The translations under genes were made by a program, and so were the position numbers. DNA of 59,050 nucleotides from Chitinivibrionales bacterium. Its GTDB lineage: Bacteria; Fibrobacterota; Chitinivibrionia; Chitinivibrionales; WJKA01. The stretch lies in NCBI GenBank assembly GCA_014728215.1, contig WJLZ01000170.1:1-59050 (forward strand). Direction: 5' to 3'. This document shows positions 33,580-42,960 of the stretch, in pieces. Position 1 is the first letter of the stretch; each line of letters begins with the position of its first letter. The notes under the pieces were generated by a model, which had not been told where the DNA came from, made no database searches, and saw only the letters and a program-made list of their open reading frames with translations.

Positions 33580-35954
33580 GGCAGAACCAGAAGACTTTTC
33601 TTTTTTATGGAAGTCTCACCGGTTGTCCGACTTGTGTGTTCGAGAAAGATAATATAGGTTCCCGGGGCAACCGTATTGTTATTATGATTAAGGAGATCCC
33701 ATCGAAATATATACGTGTCTCTACGAGGATTATACCATGGGGGCGTAAAAAATTCATCTCTTCGAGCGTGGAATACCAGTTTTCCGTCAACCTGATATAT
33801 CCTCAACGCCGATAAATGCTCGCCTTCAAAGGCAACCTCTTCGGAGCGATGAACGGGATTAGGATAGACAACGATATCTGTTTTCCGGGTTTCCCGCGCA
33901 AAGAGTCCATAGATTCCCGGAGAATTAAGTGTCCCATACCAGTTGTAGGAACCTGTGACGCTTGAAAAACCGGTAGTGACAGGCTCCCAGCGTTCTGCAG
34001 AATCATCCCAGATAAAAAGCATATAGTCGGCCGGAGTGAAAACACGGGTGGTATTATAAAGAAGAAAATTATCATCGGTTAACTGTAGATCGAAATGGAG
34101 TGTATCAAAAGAGTATATCCACGAATTTGGAAAGGTTATCTCATAAAACTGATCGAGCGAGGTCCGGTTACTTAAGAGAGTTTCATTTTTCATCGATGAC
34201 GACGGGATATAGGGGGTAATCGACATGGAGCATCGAAGGGTATCCCGGCTCACAAAATAGAGCGACGCCGTGTCGGGGGGAACACCCGGAGCTTTGACCG
34301 ACGTTGTTTGAGAGAACACGGTGTCACCGGGGAAATGGCTTATTGAGCAGGGCATAAAGGTGACTGTACCATACCGGGCATCACCATTAATTCCATTAGT
34401 GGCGATCACTTTGATGTCCGAATATAGTTGCCGGTTTTCGATAAAAAGTTTTCCGGCCCCGTTGCCGGCAATTTCAATGGGTTGTATTTCAACGCTATTC
34501 GTGGTCTCCCGAGGCGTGAGAAGTGCGTGAACGGCCCAGTCGTTTACTGATAAAGGGCGCTTGAAAGAATCTTTGCCGCCAAAATGGATCTCCATCTCAG
34601 GATAGTGATCCGTATCACTTTCAAAGGAAAAAATATTCATACCGTAAGGTTGAACGATTTTTGTTACCGAACGGTTCGGGGTGACTGCATCATTGGGAGT
34701 AGTCCATTCGGGCAGCAAATCGGCATCTTCGATAAAAAGCACAGGGTCGGCTCTCGTGCCGGTAAAATAGGTGGCAACATAGAAATCCCCCAACAGCTCG
34801 TTCCACACAAAACCCAGGGATTCCGATGTCTGTTGCAGATTGGAATGAAAACTGATACTGCCTGCGTAATTATTATCAAAGACCGTTTTTATGAAATCGA
34901 TTGAAGGAGGAGTGGTGGTATGGTTATAGAGATAGAGCATTAAGAATACATTAAAGTAGTCATCATAGTTATTGACCCGAAGCATGGGGATTGTGGGAGA
35001 ATAGAAGTAATCTTTGGAATACTGGATATAATCGTCAATGTCTTCGAAAGCAAGTTCTTCCATAAGAACAGCAGAACCTTCGATCCATGCCAGCGGAAAA
35101 TCATCCAGATAAACCTGGTCTTCAACTCGCCACGACATGGCATACTGGATTGCATGAAAAAACTCATGGGCGCAGGTTACCCGGATACCCTGTTCGGGAT
35201 AGGTATTATAATCCATATAAGTGTTTTTCCATGTCGGGCTCTCCCATTCATTGCGCAATTCGAATACGCTGGTATATCCTTTGCCCGAATGGGTAATTGC
35301 TCCGCCGTGGAATGTTTGTCCGTAATAATCGTCCAACACCAGCTTTTTCACCACAACTTTATAGATGTTGGGAGTGCCGGATGAATTATCGGATGGATAG
35401 GGGCGGGGAAAACCGAACCGGTCGATCTCCATAGACCAGGAGCTGTCGAGTGCCCAGGCAACCTCGTCGATATAATCGGGAATGCCGTTGGGGGCATTGA
35501 TTTTATTTCTCCAGTTGGATTGATCAAATCCATACTGATCGGCAGGATCGACCGCATTCTGAGGATCGGTAACCGTGTAATAGACCTCAAAGTGGCCTGA
35601 GGGGGAGGTATAATACAAAAATTCCTCGGGAATTTGTATCGATTTCAAGTAGATCGATTTGAATTCACTGCTGACGAGATTCCAGGTTTTGGCAAGCATA
35701 TACAGATCAGATTGGGATGGCCGGTATATGGAGTTTTTATCAGAAGGATCTCGCCGTATTCCTGCTTTTATTTCAAAATAGGGACGGAGTTTTGATTCGA
35801 ATTGCCGGATTGCCCGGGCGTTACGCGTGGCCAGAAGGGAGGTATATGCCCGTGATTCACCGGAGCGAGCTGTTCGCGATTTTCCTCCATAAGACAGGGG
35901 AACGATAAGAAGCACCCAGAGCAGGACTGATGGAGGGGAGAGGAATTTTTGCAT
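33576..35954 (-). CDS. Large secreted zinc metalloprotease-like protein with C-terminal sorting domain
   Basis: This is a 792-residue protein with a signal peptide (SVLLWVLLIVPLSYGG). An HEFFH zinc motif lies near residue 262, and 25 residues on WIEGSAVLMEE supplies a third ligand Glu, which is a gluzincin-like arrangement seen in MXAN_6640-type putative metalloproteases. Beta domains follow, and the last ~100 residues form an FCB-type tail (VVYPNPVHRSEEV ... PGTYIIFLE), suggesting export by a type IX-like system. Start at ATG 35954 has only a weak ribosome site. Substrate is unknown. Confidence 0.8.
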   Translation of the reverse strand: MQKFLSPPSVLLWVLLIVPLSYGGKSRTARSGESRAYTSLLATRNARAIRQFESKLRPYFEIKAGIRRDPSDKNSIYRPSQSDLYMLAKTWNLVSSEFKSIYLKSIQIPEEFLYYTSPSGHFEVYYTVTDPQNAVDPADQYGFDQSNWRNKINAPNGIPDYIDEVAWALDSSWSMEIDRFGFPRPYPSDNSSGTPNIYKVVVKKLVLDDYYGQTFHGGAITHSGKGYTSVFELRNEWESPTWKNTYMDYNTYPEQGIRVTCAHEFFHAIQYAMSWRVEDQVYLDDFPLAWIEGSAVLMEELAFEDIDDYIQYSKDYFYSPTIPMLRVNNYDDYFNVFLMLYLYNHTTTPPSIDFIKTVFDNNYAGSISFHSNLQQTSESLGFVWNELLGDFYVATYFTGTRADPVLFIEDADLLPEWTTPNDAVTPNRSVTKIVQPYGMNIFSFESDTDHYPEMEIHFGGKDSFKRPLSVNDWAVHALLTPRETTNSVEIQPIEIAGNGAGKLFIENRQLYSDIKVIATNGINGDARYGTVTFMPCSISHFPGDTVFSQTTSVKAPGVPPDTASLYFVSRDTLRCSMSITPYIPSSSMKNETLLSNRTSLDQFYEITFPNSWIYSFDTLHFDLQLTDDNFLLYNTTRVFTPADYMLFIWDDSAERWEPVTTGFSSVTGSYNWYGTLNSPGIYGLFARETRKTDIVVYPNPVHRSEEVAFEGEHLSALRIYQVDGKLVFHARRDEFFTPPWYNPRRDTYIFRWDLLNHNNNTVAPGTYIIFLEHTSRTTGETSIKKKSLLVLP

Positions 35955-36062
35955 ATACTATTATTGTAGATAAATTCTGATATATTGCAACATTTTTATT
36001 ACGTACCTTTTTCGGCGAATATTTTTACAATGTTGCAAATGAGGAGTGGGGAAGCAAATGTA

Positions 36063-36833
36063 TTATGCTTTCTCGAATTCGGGAGCTAAAACCTTGAGTG
36101 TTTCGAAATGTTCGGAATAGTGGTTAAACAGTTTTTTGGCATCTTCGACTCTGCCGCACTCTTTCGCGGCATCGAGCAGGTTGAGAAAGGTATCTTTGGC
36201 GATGGGATTGAGCTTGATCGATTCGAGGAACAGCGAAAAAGCATCTTCATACCGATTCTGATAAAATGAGATAATACCCAATCCGCAGAATGCGTCGGCA
36301 TTGGGCCCTTCTATATCATTGATTTGAAGATACAATTGCATGGCCTGATTGAGTTGCCCTTCTTCCAGAAGCAAATTCGCTTCTTCGATACGGGGATTAT
36401 AGATGCCGAGAGTTAATGCCCGTTCGGACATATAGATGTCATCACCCTGCTCTTTGATACTCTCGGTAATAACCCTGACCTCTTCCTGGTCCGGCTTGAT
36501 CTTTAAAGCATTTTCAAAATAAGGTAAAATTTCATTTACTTTCTTAAGTTTCAGGCCCGCGTCAAAGAGATTGATAAGTGCATCGGTATAGTCGGGCTTG
36601 AGAATCACAGACTTGAGAAACATGGTGTATGCATCCCGCCACGCATTCCGCAGCCAGGAAATGATTCCCATGTTATTATAGGCCCGCCAGTTGTCCGGGT
36701 CTTTTTCCACGATGTCAACAAGTATTTTCGCAGCTTCCGGGTAATTGCCTGCGGCGATAAATCCTTCCGCCTTCTTGTTCTCATCAAGGAACCGGATTTG
36801 AGGAGTATCTCCTCTGTTCTCTTCAGTATTCAT
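36063..36833 (-). CDS. TPR-repeat protein
   Basis: This is a 256-residue protein of tetratricopeptide repeats with a hydrophilic N-terminus, cytosolic. Repeats such as AEGFIAAGNYPEAAKILVDI and AFCGLGIISFYQNRYEDAFS are clear; about five to six repeats cover most of the protein. The strong AAAGGAGCG ribosome site supports ATG 36833. Divergent from dsbD. Function is a protein-binding scaffold; no partner is known. Confidence 0.8.
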   Translation of the reverse strand: MNTEENRGDTPQIRFLDENKKAEGFIAAGNYPEAAKILVDIVEKDPDNWRAYNNMGIISWLRNAWRDAYTMFLKSVILKPDYTDALINLFDAGLKLKKVNEILPYFENALKIKPDQEEVRVITESIKEQGDDIYMSERALTLGIYNPRIEEANLLLEEGQLNQAMQLYLQINDIEGPNADAFCGLGIISFYQNRYEDAFSLFLESIKLNPIAKDTFLNLLDAAKECGRVEDAKKLFNHYSEHFETLKVLAPEFEKA

Positions 36834-36959
36834 TTTCGCTCCTTTAATTCGAAATGGAATGAAGAAGAGAATTATTTTCTATAAAGAATATAATAATCGC
36901 TGGTTGTGCTGACAATTGTAATGGCGCTGTAAAACAATGTCTTATAAAAAAATGCAGAG

Positions 36960-38852
36960 ATGACTATGAAAAAAACTTCACCGGCAAGGCGTGTTACTAC
37001 CGGAATTTTATTGGTTGTAACAGTGATTGTGGGTGCTGATATAACCGCTACGGTTGTACCGAACAAAGAAGCATACACGCCGGGTGATACCGCTGTTCTG
37101 GCTATGGTGGTAACAATTCCTTCAAAGTATCACCTCTACGGCAATCCCCTTGGTCCCGGAATTGGAAAACCGCTCAAAATCAGTGCGGAAAGTGAAGGAG
37201 GATTCAATGTCATTAGCCTGAAAAAATCACCAGCTTCGAAATATACCCCGGAAATCGGTGAGTGGGTCTGGGCCTACGAAGATGCTGCGTGGTTTTTTAT
37301 CGAGGGGGTACTCGCCGGGAAATCCGAAGGAAACGTTGAGGGAGCCGTTATCATGGATGGGCTCATTTGCCACACGGCCTGTGTTCCCTTTGTTCATAAG
37401 TCACCATTTGCTCTCGCGATCAATTCTTGGGCGGATCCGGGAGAATCTGTATGGAATGAGACCCTTGAAGAGAAGTATGGCGCATCGATTCCCATGGAAA
37501 TCGAGGATACACCGCAGGAGCAGGAGGGCGGTCAATTCTCCTCCGGTTTGTCTCTGGATGTAAGTGGGGTAAACAACGCGAATCGGGAGGCGGTGCTCGA
37601 GTGGGATTATGATCCGGTTGAGTCCGGAAAAAAATATAATATTTTTCTGGCGGTGCTCTTTGCCTTTCTTGCGGGGATCATCCTCAATTTCATGCCCTGT
37701 GTGCTGCCTGTTCTGGGGGTGAAAATCCTCTCGTTTTCCCATGGAATTTCCGAATCCCGGCTCAAAGCAGTCATCAGAAGCCTTGTGTTTGCCGCCGGTA
37801 TGATGGTGATTTTCATGGCCCTTGCCGCACTTGCAGCTTTTGCCGGCTATTCGTGGGGTGAGCAGTTCCAGAATCCCAAGATACTGGTAGGCATTATCGG
37901 TCTAATTTTTGTCTTCGCGCTCGGTATGTTTGATGTCTATATGATTCTGGTGCCATCGAACATAAGCAATCTCGAGCAGAAAACAGGGGAGGGGCTCCAT
38001 TCGGATTTTTTGAAAGGGATGTTTGCCACAATTCTTGCCACCCCCTGCAGCGGGCCGTTTCTGGGCGCTACCCTTGCCTGGACTCTTACTCAGCCGCCTC
38101 TTATTATCTTTGGGGTCTTTGCATCTGTAGGCGCCGGTATGGCCTTTCCCTATATTCTGTTATCTTCAAGCAAAACACTGGCCCGCCATGTCCCCAAACC
38201 CGGTAAATGGATGGAGGATTTCAAGCATGTGATGGGTTTTCTGCTGCTTGGATTTGCGGTCTACCTCATGATCGGCCTTCCCAAAGATATGATTATCAGT
38301 ACGGTGGGGTTGTGTGTCTTTCTTGCCACGGCGCTCTGGTTTTTTGGAAGGATCGCTCCATTCGGTTCATCGGCGGCAAGAAAAATAATCGCCACAGTAT
38401 TCGCAGCAAGCGTTATCGCGCTCGGTATTTATGTAAATTTTGGCGTGCTCTATCCCAGAGTGGCCGATTCGGCTCTGGAAAAATCGGAAGAACATGCTGA
38501 TGTGTGGGAGACGTTCAGTCCGGGTCTCCTGCGGGCAGCCCATGCATCGGGTCGTCATGTGGTTGTCGATTTTACCGCAAGCTGGTGCATGAACTGTCAG
38601 TTCAACAAAATCGCCGTACTTCACAGCAAAAAGATCACCAATCTACTGCGCAAGAAGGATGTTCTTGCGCTCAAAGCCGATATCACAAGCCGTAATGAAC
38701 CGGCAGAAACACTGCTTCATCACCTCGGCTCCCGGAGCGTGCCCTTTTTCGCCGTCTTTCCCGGTCATAATCCTTACGAACCGATTATCATGCGGGATCT
38801 GCTCGATAAAAAGAAAGTGACCGAGGCGCTGAAAAATCTGCCGGAGAAATAG
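36960..38852 (+). CDS. dsbD: Thiol:disulfide interchange protein DsbD
   Basis: This is a ~630-residue inner-membrane protein that passes reducing power from cytosolic thioredoxin to periplasmic partners. A signal segment is followed by an N-terminal DsbD-alpha-like domain (Cys137 and Cys141 in ICHTACVPF), eight membrane helices with FMPCVLPVLG and TPCSGPFLGATL, and a C-terminal thioredoxin domain with CMNC near residue 542. All six expected cysteines are present. ATG 36960 or ATG 36966 could be the start; the ribosome site is weak. Only the cytochrome-c or disulfide-repair role of the family is implied. Confidence 0.9.
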   Translation: MTMKKTSPARRVTTGILLVVTVIVGADITATVVPNKEAYTPGDTAVLAMVVTIPSKYHLYGNPLGPGIGKPLKISAESEGGFNVISLKKSPASKYTPEIGEWVWAYEDAAWFFIEGVLAGKSEGNVEGAVIMDGLICHTACVPFVHKSPFALAINSWADPGESVWNETLEEKYGASIPMEIEDTPQEQEGGQFSSGLSLDVSGVNNANREAVLEWDYDPVESGKKYNIFLAVLFAFLAGIILNFMPCVLPVLGVKILSFSHGISESRLKAVIRSLVFAAGMMVIFMALAALAAFAGYSWGEQFQNPKILVGIIGLIFVFALGMFDVYMILVPSNISNLEQKTGEGLHSDFLKGMFATILATPCSGPFLGATLAWTLTQPPLIIFGVFASVGAGMAFPYILLSSSKTLARHVPKPGKWMEDFKHVMGFLLLGFAVYLMIGLPKDMIISTVGLCVFLATALWFFGRIAPFGSSAARKIIATVFAASVIALGIYVNFGVLYPRVADSALEKSEEHADVWETFSPGLLRAAHASGRHVVVDFTASWCMNCQFNKIAVLHSKKITNLLRKKDVLALKADITSRNEPAETLLHHLGSRSVPFFAVFPGHNPYEPIIMRDLLDKKKVTEALKNLPEK

Positions 38853-39088
38853 TATTTTGGGTGCCGGCAGGCTACGAACTTCATTATGGAAAAAGCACTG
38901 TCTTCGATGTGCCGGAAAGCTATCGCAGCATTATCATCATTCCTGCCGCAACACTAATTTGCAGGGTGTAATAACAATGTGTGTGTTTCGTAACTTTTTA
39001 AAATGTAGTAGCTTACAGGAAGTTTTTAACGTGCGGTGAAAAGAATGTAAACGTTTTGATAACTCCATAGAAGGAAGGATTCTCTACC
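38853..39088 (+). other. Gap between dsbD and aconitase gene, with possible coding remnant
   Basis: From about 38855 a frame reads VPAGYELHYGKSTVFDVPES and ends at a stop near 38970 with no good start, so it could be a decayed end of a gene. The rest, to 39088, is ordinary leader; GAAGGAAGG lies just before the GTG start of the aconitase gene. No promoter can be assigned with confidence. Confidence 0.25.
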
Positions 39089-41029
39089 GTGGGAAAGAAT
39101 GTCGTACAGAAAATTTTAGATGAACATATTGTTGAAGGGACTCCCCGGGAAGGCAATGAGGTTGGAATAAAAATCGATCAGACCCTCACGCAGGATGCCA
39201 CCGGTACAATGGCCTACCTTCAGTTTGAGGCCATGGGATTCGACCGGGTTAAAACCGATGTTTCGGTGTCGTATGTCGATCATAATACAATTCAGGAAGG
39301 CTTTGAGAATGCCGATGATCATGCTTATCTCAGGAGTGTAGCATCAAAATACGGCATTCAATATTCAAAAGCCGGCAACGGTATCTGCCATCAGGTCCAT
39401 CTCGAACGGTTCGGCTGTCCGGGGAAAACACTTCTGGGAAGCGATTCACATACGCCTACTGGCGGTGGGATCGGGATGATTGCCATCGGCGCGGGCGGTC
39501 TTGATGTTGCTGTAGCAATGGGGGGTAATCCTTTTTATCTTACCTATCCAAAGGTAATTAAAGTCGAGCTGAAAGGAAAACTCAGGCCCTGGGTATCTGC
39601 CAAAGATGTTATTCTCAAGGTGCTTGAGATTCTTTCGACTAAAGGCAATGTGGGATGTATGCTCGAGTATGGGGGAGAGGGTGTTGCGACATTGAGCGTT
39701 CCAGAGCGGGCTACCATCACGAACATGGGGGCCGAAACCGGTGTCACCACTTCAGTTTTCCCTTCTGATGAGCAAGCGCAACTCTTTCTAAATGCACAAG
39801 ATAGGGGGGCGTGTTTCAAGGAAATTGTTGCTGATTCGGATGCTGAATACGACAAAGTAATCACAATCGACCTCTCAACTCTTGAGCCTCTGGCGGCATG
39901 TCCCCATTCACCTGGAAACATAAAACCGGTGTCTGAGCTGAAGGGAACGGCTGTAGAACAGGTTTTAGTGGGTTCCTGTACCAATGCTTCTTTCCGGGAT
40001 ATCATGCTGGTATCCGAAATGGTGAAAAACAGAAAAATCGCACCCTCGGTCTCTTTTGGTGTTGCCGCCGGATCTCATCAGGTATTAAGCATGGTCTCGG
40101 AGAACCGGGCACTCGCCGATATTATCAATTCGGGAGCCCGGATTCTTGAAAGCGTCTGTGGATTCTGTATCGGCAACTCTATGGCTCCCCACAGCGATGC
40201 TATTTCATTGCGAACATCGAACCGCAATTTTTATGGAAGAAGCGGGACTGTCAGTGCTCAGGTTTTTCTTGTATCGCCCGAAACCGCCGTTGCAAGTGCG
40301 CTGGCCGGAGAGATTGTCGATCCCCGGGAGTTTTTCGGTGATACCCCTTATCCGAATATCTCTTTTCCCACTCATTTTGCCATCGATGACTCCATGATTC
40401 TTCCTCCTTCCTCCACCCCGGAAATGGTCGAGGTTCTTCGGGGACCCAATATTGGTGCGCCGCCCGCCAATGAGAAACTTCCCCAAAAAATAGAGGGTAT
40501 CGTTGCAATTTATGTGGGTGATAAGATTACCACCGATCATATCATGCCTGCCGGAAGCAGGTTGAAATATCGTTCCAATATCCCCCGCTATGCCGATTTT
40601 GTGTTCGAACGAAATGAGCCGGAATTTCCGCGGAGAACCCTCGCCAATAAGGAAAAAGGGCTCCATAATGTCATTGTTGCCGGAGAATCGTATGGCCAGG
40701 GCTCATCCAGGGAGCATGCTGCCATATGCCCCATGTACCTGGGGGTGAAATTGGTGATCGCAAAATCTATCGAACGAATCCATCGGGCCAATCTGGTTAA
40801 TTTCGGTATTATCCCTGCCGTTTTCAAAAATCCCGCCGACTATGACGATCTTGGTGAAAATGACAGACTTGTGGTCGATGATGTTCGCGAGGGGCTTGAG
40901 GCCGGTGATGAGCTTGTTGTTGTAAACCAAACAAAATCAAAGAGTTTTTCTGTTGTCTCTCAGCTTTCTTCACGGGAGAAATCGTATGTCCTTGCCGGTG
41001 GTTTGATTAACGCGGTGAAAGCGGAGTAA
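39089..41029 (+). CDS. Aconitate hydratase, single-chain Aquifex-type
   Basis: This 646-residue aconitase isomerises citrate to isocitrate in the TCA cycle. Iron-sulfur cluster cysteines are in GSCTNASF and CGFCIG, and active-site residues lie in the DSHT, TTDHIMPAG and SSREHAA blocks. The length and composition resemble the short aconitases annotated as Aquifex-type, rather than ~890-residue AcnA. The start is GTG 39089 after GAAGGAAGG. It is followed by a dispersed hairpin repeat, then the convergent argA-like gene. Confidence 0.9.
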   Translation: MGKNVVQKILDEHIVEGTPREGNEVGIKIDQTLTQDATGTMAYLQFEAMGFDRVKTDVSVSYVDHNTIQEGFENADDHAYLRSVASKYGIQYSKAGNGICHQVHLERFGCPGKTLLGSDSHTPTGGGIGMIAIGAGGLDVAVAMGGNPFYLTYPKVIKVELKGKLRPWVSAKDVILKVLEILSTKGNVGCMLEYGGEGVATLSVPERATITNMGAETGVTTSVFPSDEQAQLFLNAQDRGACFKEIVADSDAEYDKVITIDLSTLEPLAACPHSPGNIKPVSELKGTAVEQVLVGSCTNASFRDIMLVSEMVKNRKIAPSVSFGVAAGSHQVLSMVSENRALADIINSGARILESVCGFCIGNSMAPHSDAISLRTSNRNFYGRSGTVSAQVFLVSPETAVASALAGEIVDPREFFGDTPYPNISFPTHFAIDDSMILPPSSTPEMVEVLRGPNIGAPPANEKLPQKIEGIVAIYVGDKITTDHIMPAGSRLKYRSNIPRYADFVFERNEPEFPRRTLANKEKGLHNVIVAGESYGQGSSREHAAICPMYLGVKLVIAKSIERIHRANLVNFGIIPAVFKNPADYDDLGENDRLVVDDVREGLEAGDELVVVNQTKSKSFSVVSQLSSREKSYVLAGGLINAVKAE

Positions 41030-41040
41030 GGCTGAGGGGG

Positions 41041-41208
41041 AGAAAAAGCACTGATATAAGCTCTTGTTCTTTCTCTGCCCCCCAAGTATGGGGGGCGGGC
41101 AGAGCCCAGGGGGTTGGGCTTTCAGGAAAAGCATTTTCATAGCTGTGTTTTATCATGGTCCCCGCCGGGGGAGGGAATAGACCCCCAGGCCCTACCGGAA
41201 TCATGGGT
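41041..41208. repeat. Dispersed hairpin repeat, copy 1
   Basis: The core (41041-41140) matches the reverse complement of 51070-51168 over about 100 bases, and a shorter GGTAGGGCC-containing flank matches further out. It contains a hairpin at 41077-41096 (GCCCCCC, loop AAGTAT, GGGGGGC) and GGGC-TCT-GCCC nearby. It lies between convergent genes, so it could act in termination, but as a repeat family it is also a mobile-type element. Confidence 0.85.
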
Positions 41209-41217
41209 GCAACTACT

Positions 41218-42579
41218 TTATTCCACCCTCAACCGCCGCTGCCGTGCCTTCCGCTTAAGGGAATAGGTGAAAACCAGGGAGTTTCGGTTTTTGTTATACT
41301 GCTTTTTCTTTGATTCGGGCAGTGATAAAACCGAAGCTTCTTTGAATCCTGCTTTTGAAAACCAGTCCGGCGCCTGGGTGGTTAAAACGAAAACCTCCTT
41401 ACATTTGGCTGCCCTGGCTTTCTGAAGCAGGTATTTCATCAGTTTTGAGCCGATACCTTGATTGGCTTGGGCAGAATCGACCGCAAGAGCTGCAACTTCG
41501 GCCTGATCACTCGAATGAATGTGAAGAGCACCACATCCATGAATAGCGCCATCGATTTCAAAAACAACGTAGTCTTCCATGTTCGTTTCCAGCTCTTCAG
41601 CTGTGCGCGGCAACAGTGACCGTTCTTTGATTGAAGGCTGCATAATATGTAGAACTTCGCCAATATCAGCATGTTGCATGGGGCGAATATTCTCGAAATC
41701 ATTGGCATAGATCATTGTGCCCCAGCCTCGACTGGAGAATATTTCCTTGAGAATCATGCCCTCACCCCGTCCATCAACAATATGCACCCGCTGCACTCCC
41801 TCGGTACAAGCTTTATGAGCCAGGGATATCAATTCCATTTTGAAATCGTGTTTCCGGGAAGAATTCAATTCAAGCATTTTCTCTGCTTCGGTGACATTCA
41901 TCCGCGAAATAATACCGTCGGCGGTTACCTGCACATTTCGTGGAAGTTTGTAGGTGTTTGCCGTAATTCCTTCAAAATCAGCAAGAAAGAAGAGTTTTGC
42001 CGCTCGAAGTTCCTGGCTTATCGTGGCTGCAAGTTCGTTTGATGAAATATTATAGGGTTTACCTTTGGCGCTCCACCCAATGTTGGGAAAAATCGGAATC
42101 ATGCCCTGGTCCAGGACGGTTTTGACAATATCCGAATTCACTTTTTCAATAATGCCCGAGTTCTGATAATTGATACCATTTATGACACCAATACCCCGCG
42201 CCTTGGCCCAGTTGCCAATTATGCCATGAGTATTATTTTCGGCAAGCAGGGTCATGATTTTATTAGAAACATCAAAGGCGGCCATTTTGATAAATGGAAT
42301 GGCCCCGGGCGAGGTAATCCGGGTGCCGTTGACGATTCTGCAGCGGACATGAAATGCCTTGAGTATTTCATCGATTCGCTGCCGGGCACCGGGGACAATG
42401 ACGATTTTAATGCCCATATGGTGGAGAAGGGCAATATCTTTGATAACCAAAGAAAAGAATGGATGCTCAATCAACGTGCTGTCGAGTTTGATTACAAAGG
42501 TGGCGCCTTTGAATTGGTTTATATACCCGAAAGCTTCACGGATTATATTAACCTGTTCTTTTAAGTTTATTTGATTCAT
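41218..42579 (-). CDS. argA: N-acetylglutamate synthase (amino-acid kinase plus GNAT fusion)
   Basis: This 453-residue enzyme acetylates glutamate with acetyl-CoA, the first step of arginine synthesis. Residues 1-290 form an amino-acid-kinase domain (FVIKLDSTLIEHP, VIVPGARQRIDEIL, GRGEGMIL) and residues 300-440 a GNAT acetyltransferase domain with the acetyl-CoA loop QANQGIGSKL. The length matches the ArgA group of fused enzymes. The start is ATG 42579; the ribosome site is weak. No other arg genes are in the window. Feedback inhibition by arginine at the kinase-like domain is known for the family, not shown here. Confidence 0.88.
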   Translation of the reverse strand: MNQINLKEQVNIIREAFGYINQFKGATFVIKLDSTLIEHPFFSLVIKDIALLHHMGIKIVIVPGARQRIDEILKAFHVRCRIVNGTRITSPGAIPFIKMAAFDVSNKIMTLLAENNTHGIIGNWAKARGIGVINGINYQNSGIIEKVNSDIVKTVLDQGMIPIFPNIGWSAKGKPYNISSNELAATISQELRAAKLFFLADFEGITANTYKLPRNVQVTADGIISRMNVTEAEKMLELNSSRKHDFKMELISLAHKACTEGVQRVHIVDGRGEGMILKEIFSSRGWGTMIYANDFENIRPMQHADIGEVLHIMQPSIKERSLLPRTAEELETNMEDYVVFEIDGAIHGCGALHIHSSDQAEVAALAVDSAQANQGIGSKLMKYLLQKARAAKCKEVFVLTTQAPDWFSKAGFKEASVLSLPESKKKQYNKNRNSLVFTYSLKRKARQRRLRVE

Positions 42580-42600
42580 AGACTTATAAATCCCGTTCGA

Positions 42601-42840
42601 TTAGGGGTGTCCTCCAAATTGAGAGCAACAGCTTCCCTTGCCGCACGAATCAGCACTGGGGCATGAAGCTGCGCAGGGCATATCGGGTGAGTTTCCACTT
42701 ACCGTGCCGAAAACAGACATTTGTTTTTCGGTATTTTTCGATGAACATGATGGACATGTAATTCCATCGCTTTGGGATAACGATACAAGTTCTTCAAAAG
42801 ATTTGCCGCAGTCACGGCATTTGTATTCATAGATTGGCAT
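42601..42840 (-). CDS. FmdB-type zinc ribbon protein
   Basis: This is a 79-residue protein with a CxxC-x(n)-CxxC zinc ribbon (YKCRDCG at residues 6-12, CPSCSS at ~33) followed by a Cys-rich tail. It matches the FmdB/CxxC_CXXC_SSSS family of small putative regulators. AAAGGAG lies at the right distance before ATG 42840. Its start is divergent from the permease gene; it precedes argA on the same strand by 21 bp. A regulatory role is only a family-level guess. Confidence 0.8.
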   Translation of the reverse strand: MPIYEYKCRDCGKSFEELVSLSQSDGITCPSCSSKNTEKQMSVFGTVSGNSPDMPCAASCPSADSCGKGSCCSQFGGHP

Positions 42841-42960
42841 TAGCTATACTCCTTTAAATCTTTATGAGATTATATATTATGTATCAAACACTAACAAGAT
42901 CTAACCGTAATAAAATACAAAGAGGAGCGGTTATAAATCTAAAGAAGCGGGGGGTGTGTG

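Noticed and set aside
38857-39039. 60-residue frame after dsbD
   Set aside because: The frame has Cys/His-rich, low-quality composition and no ribosome site. A different frame looks more protein-like but has no start, so neither was called as a gene.
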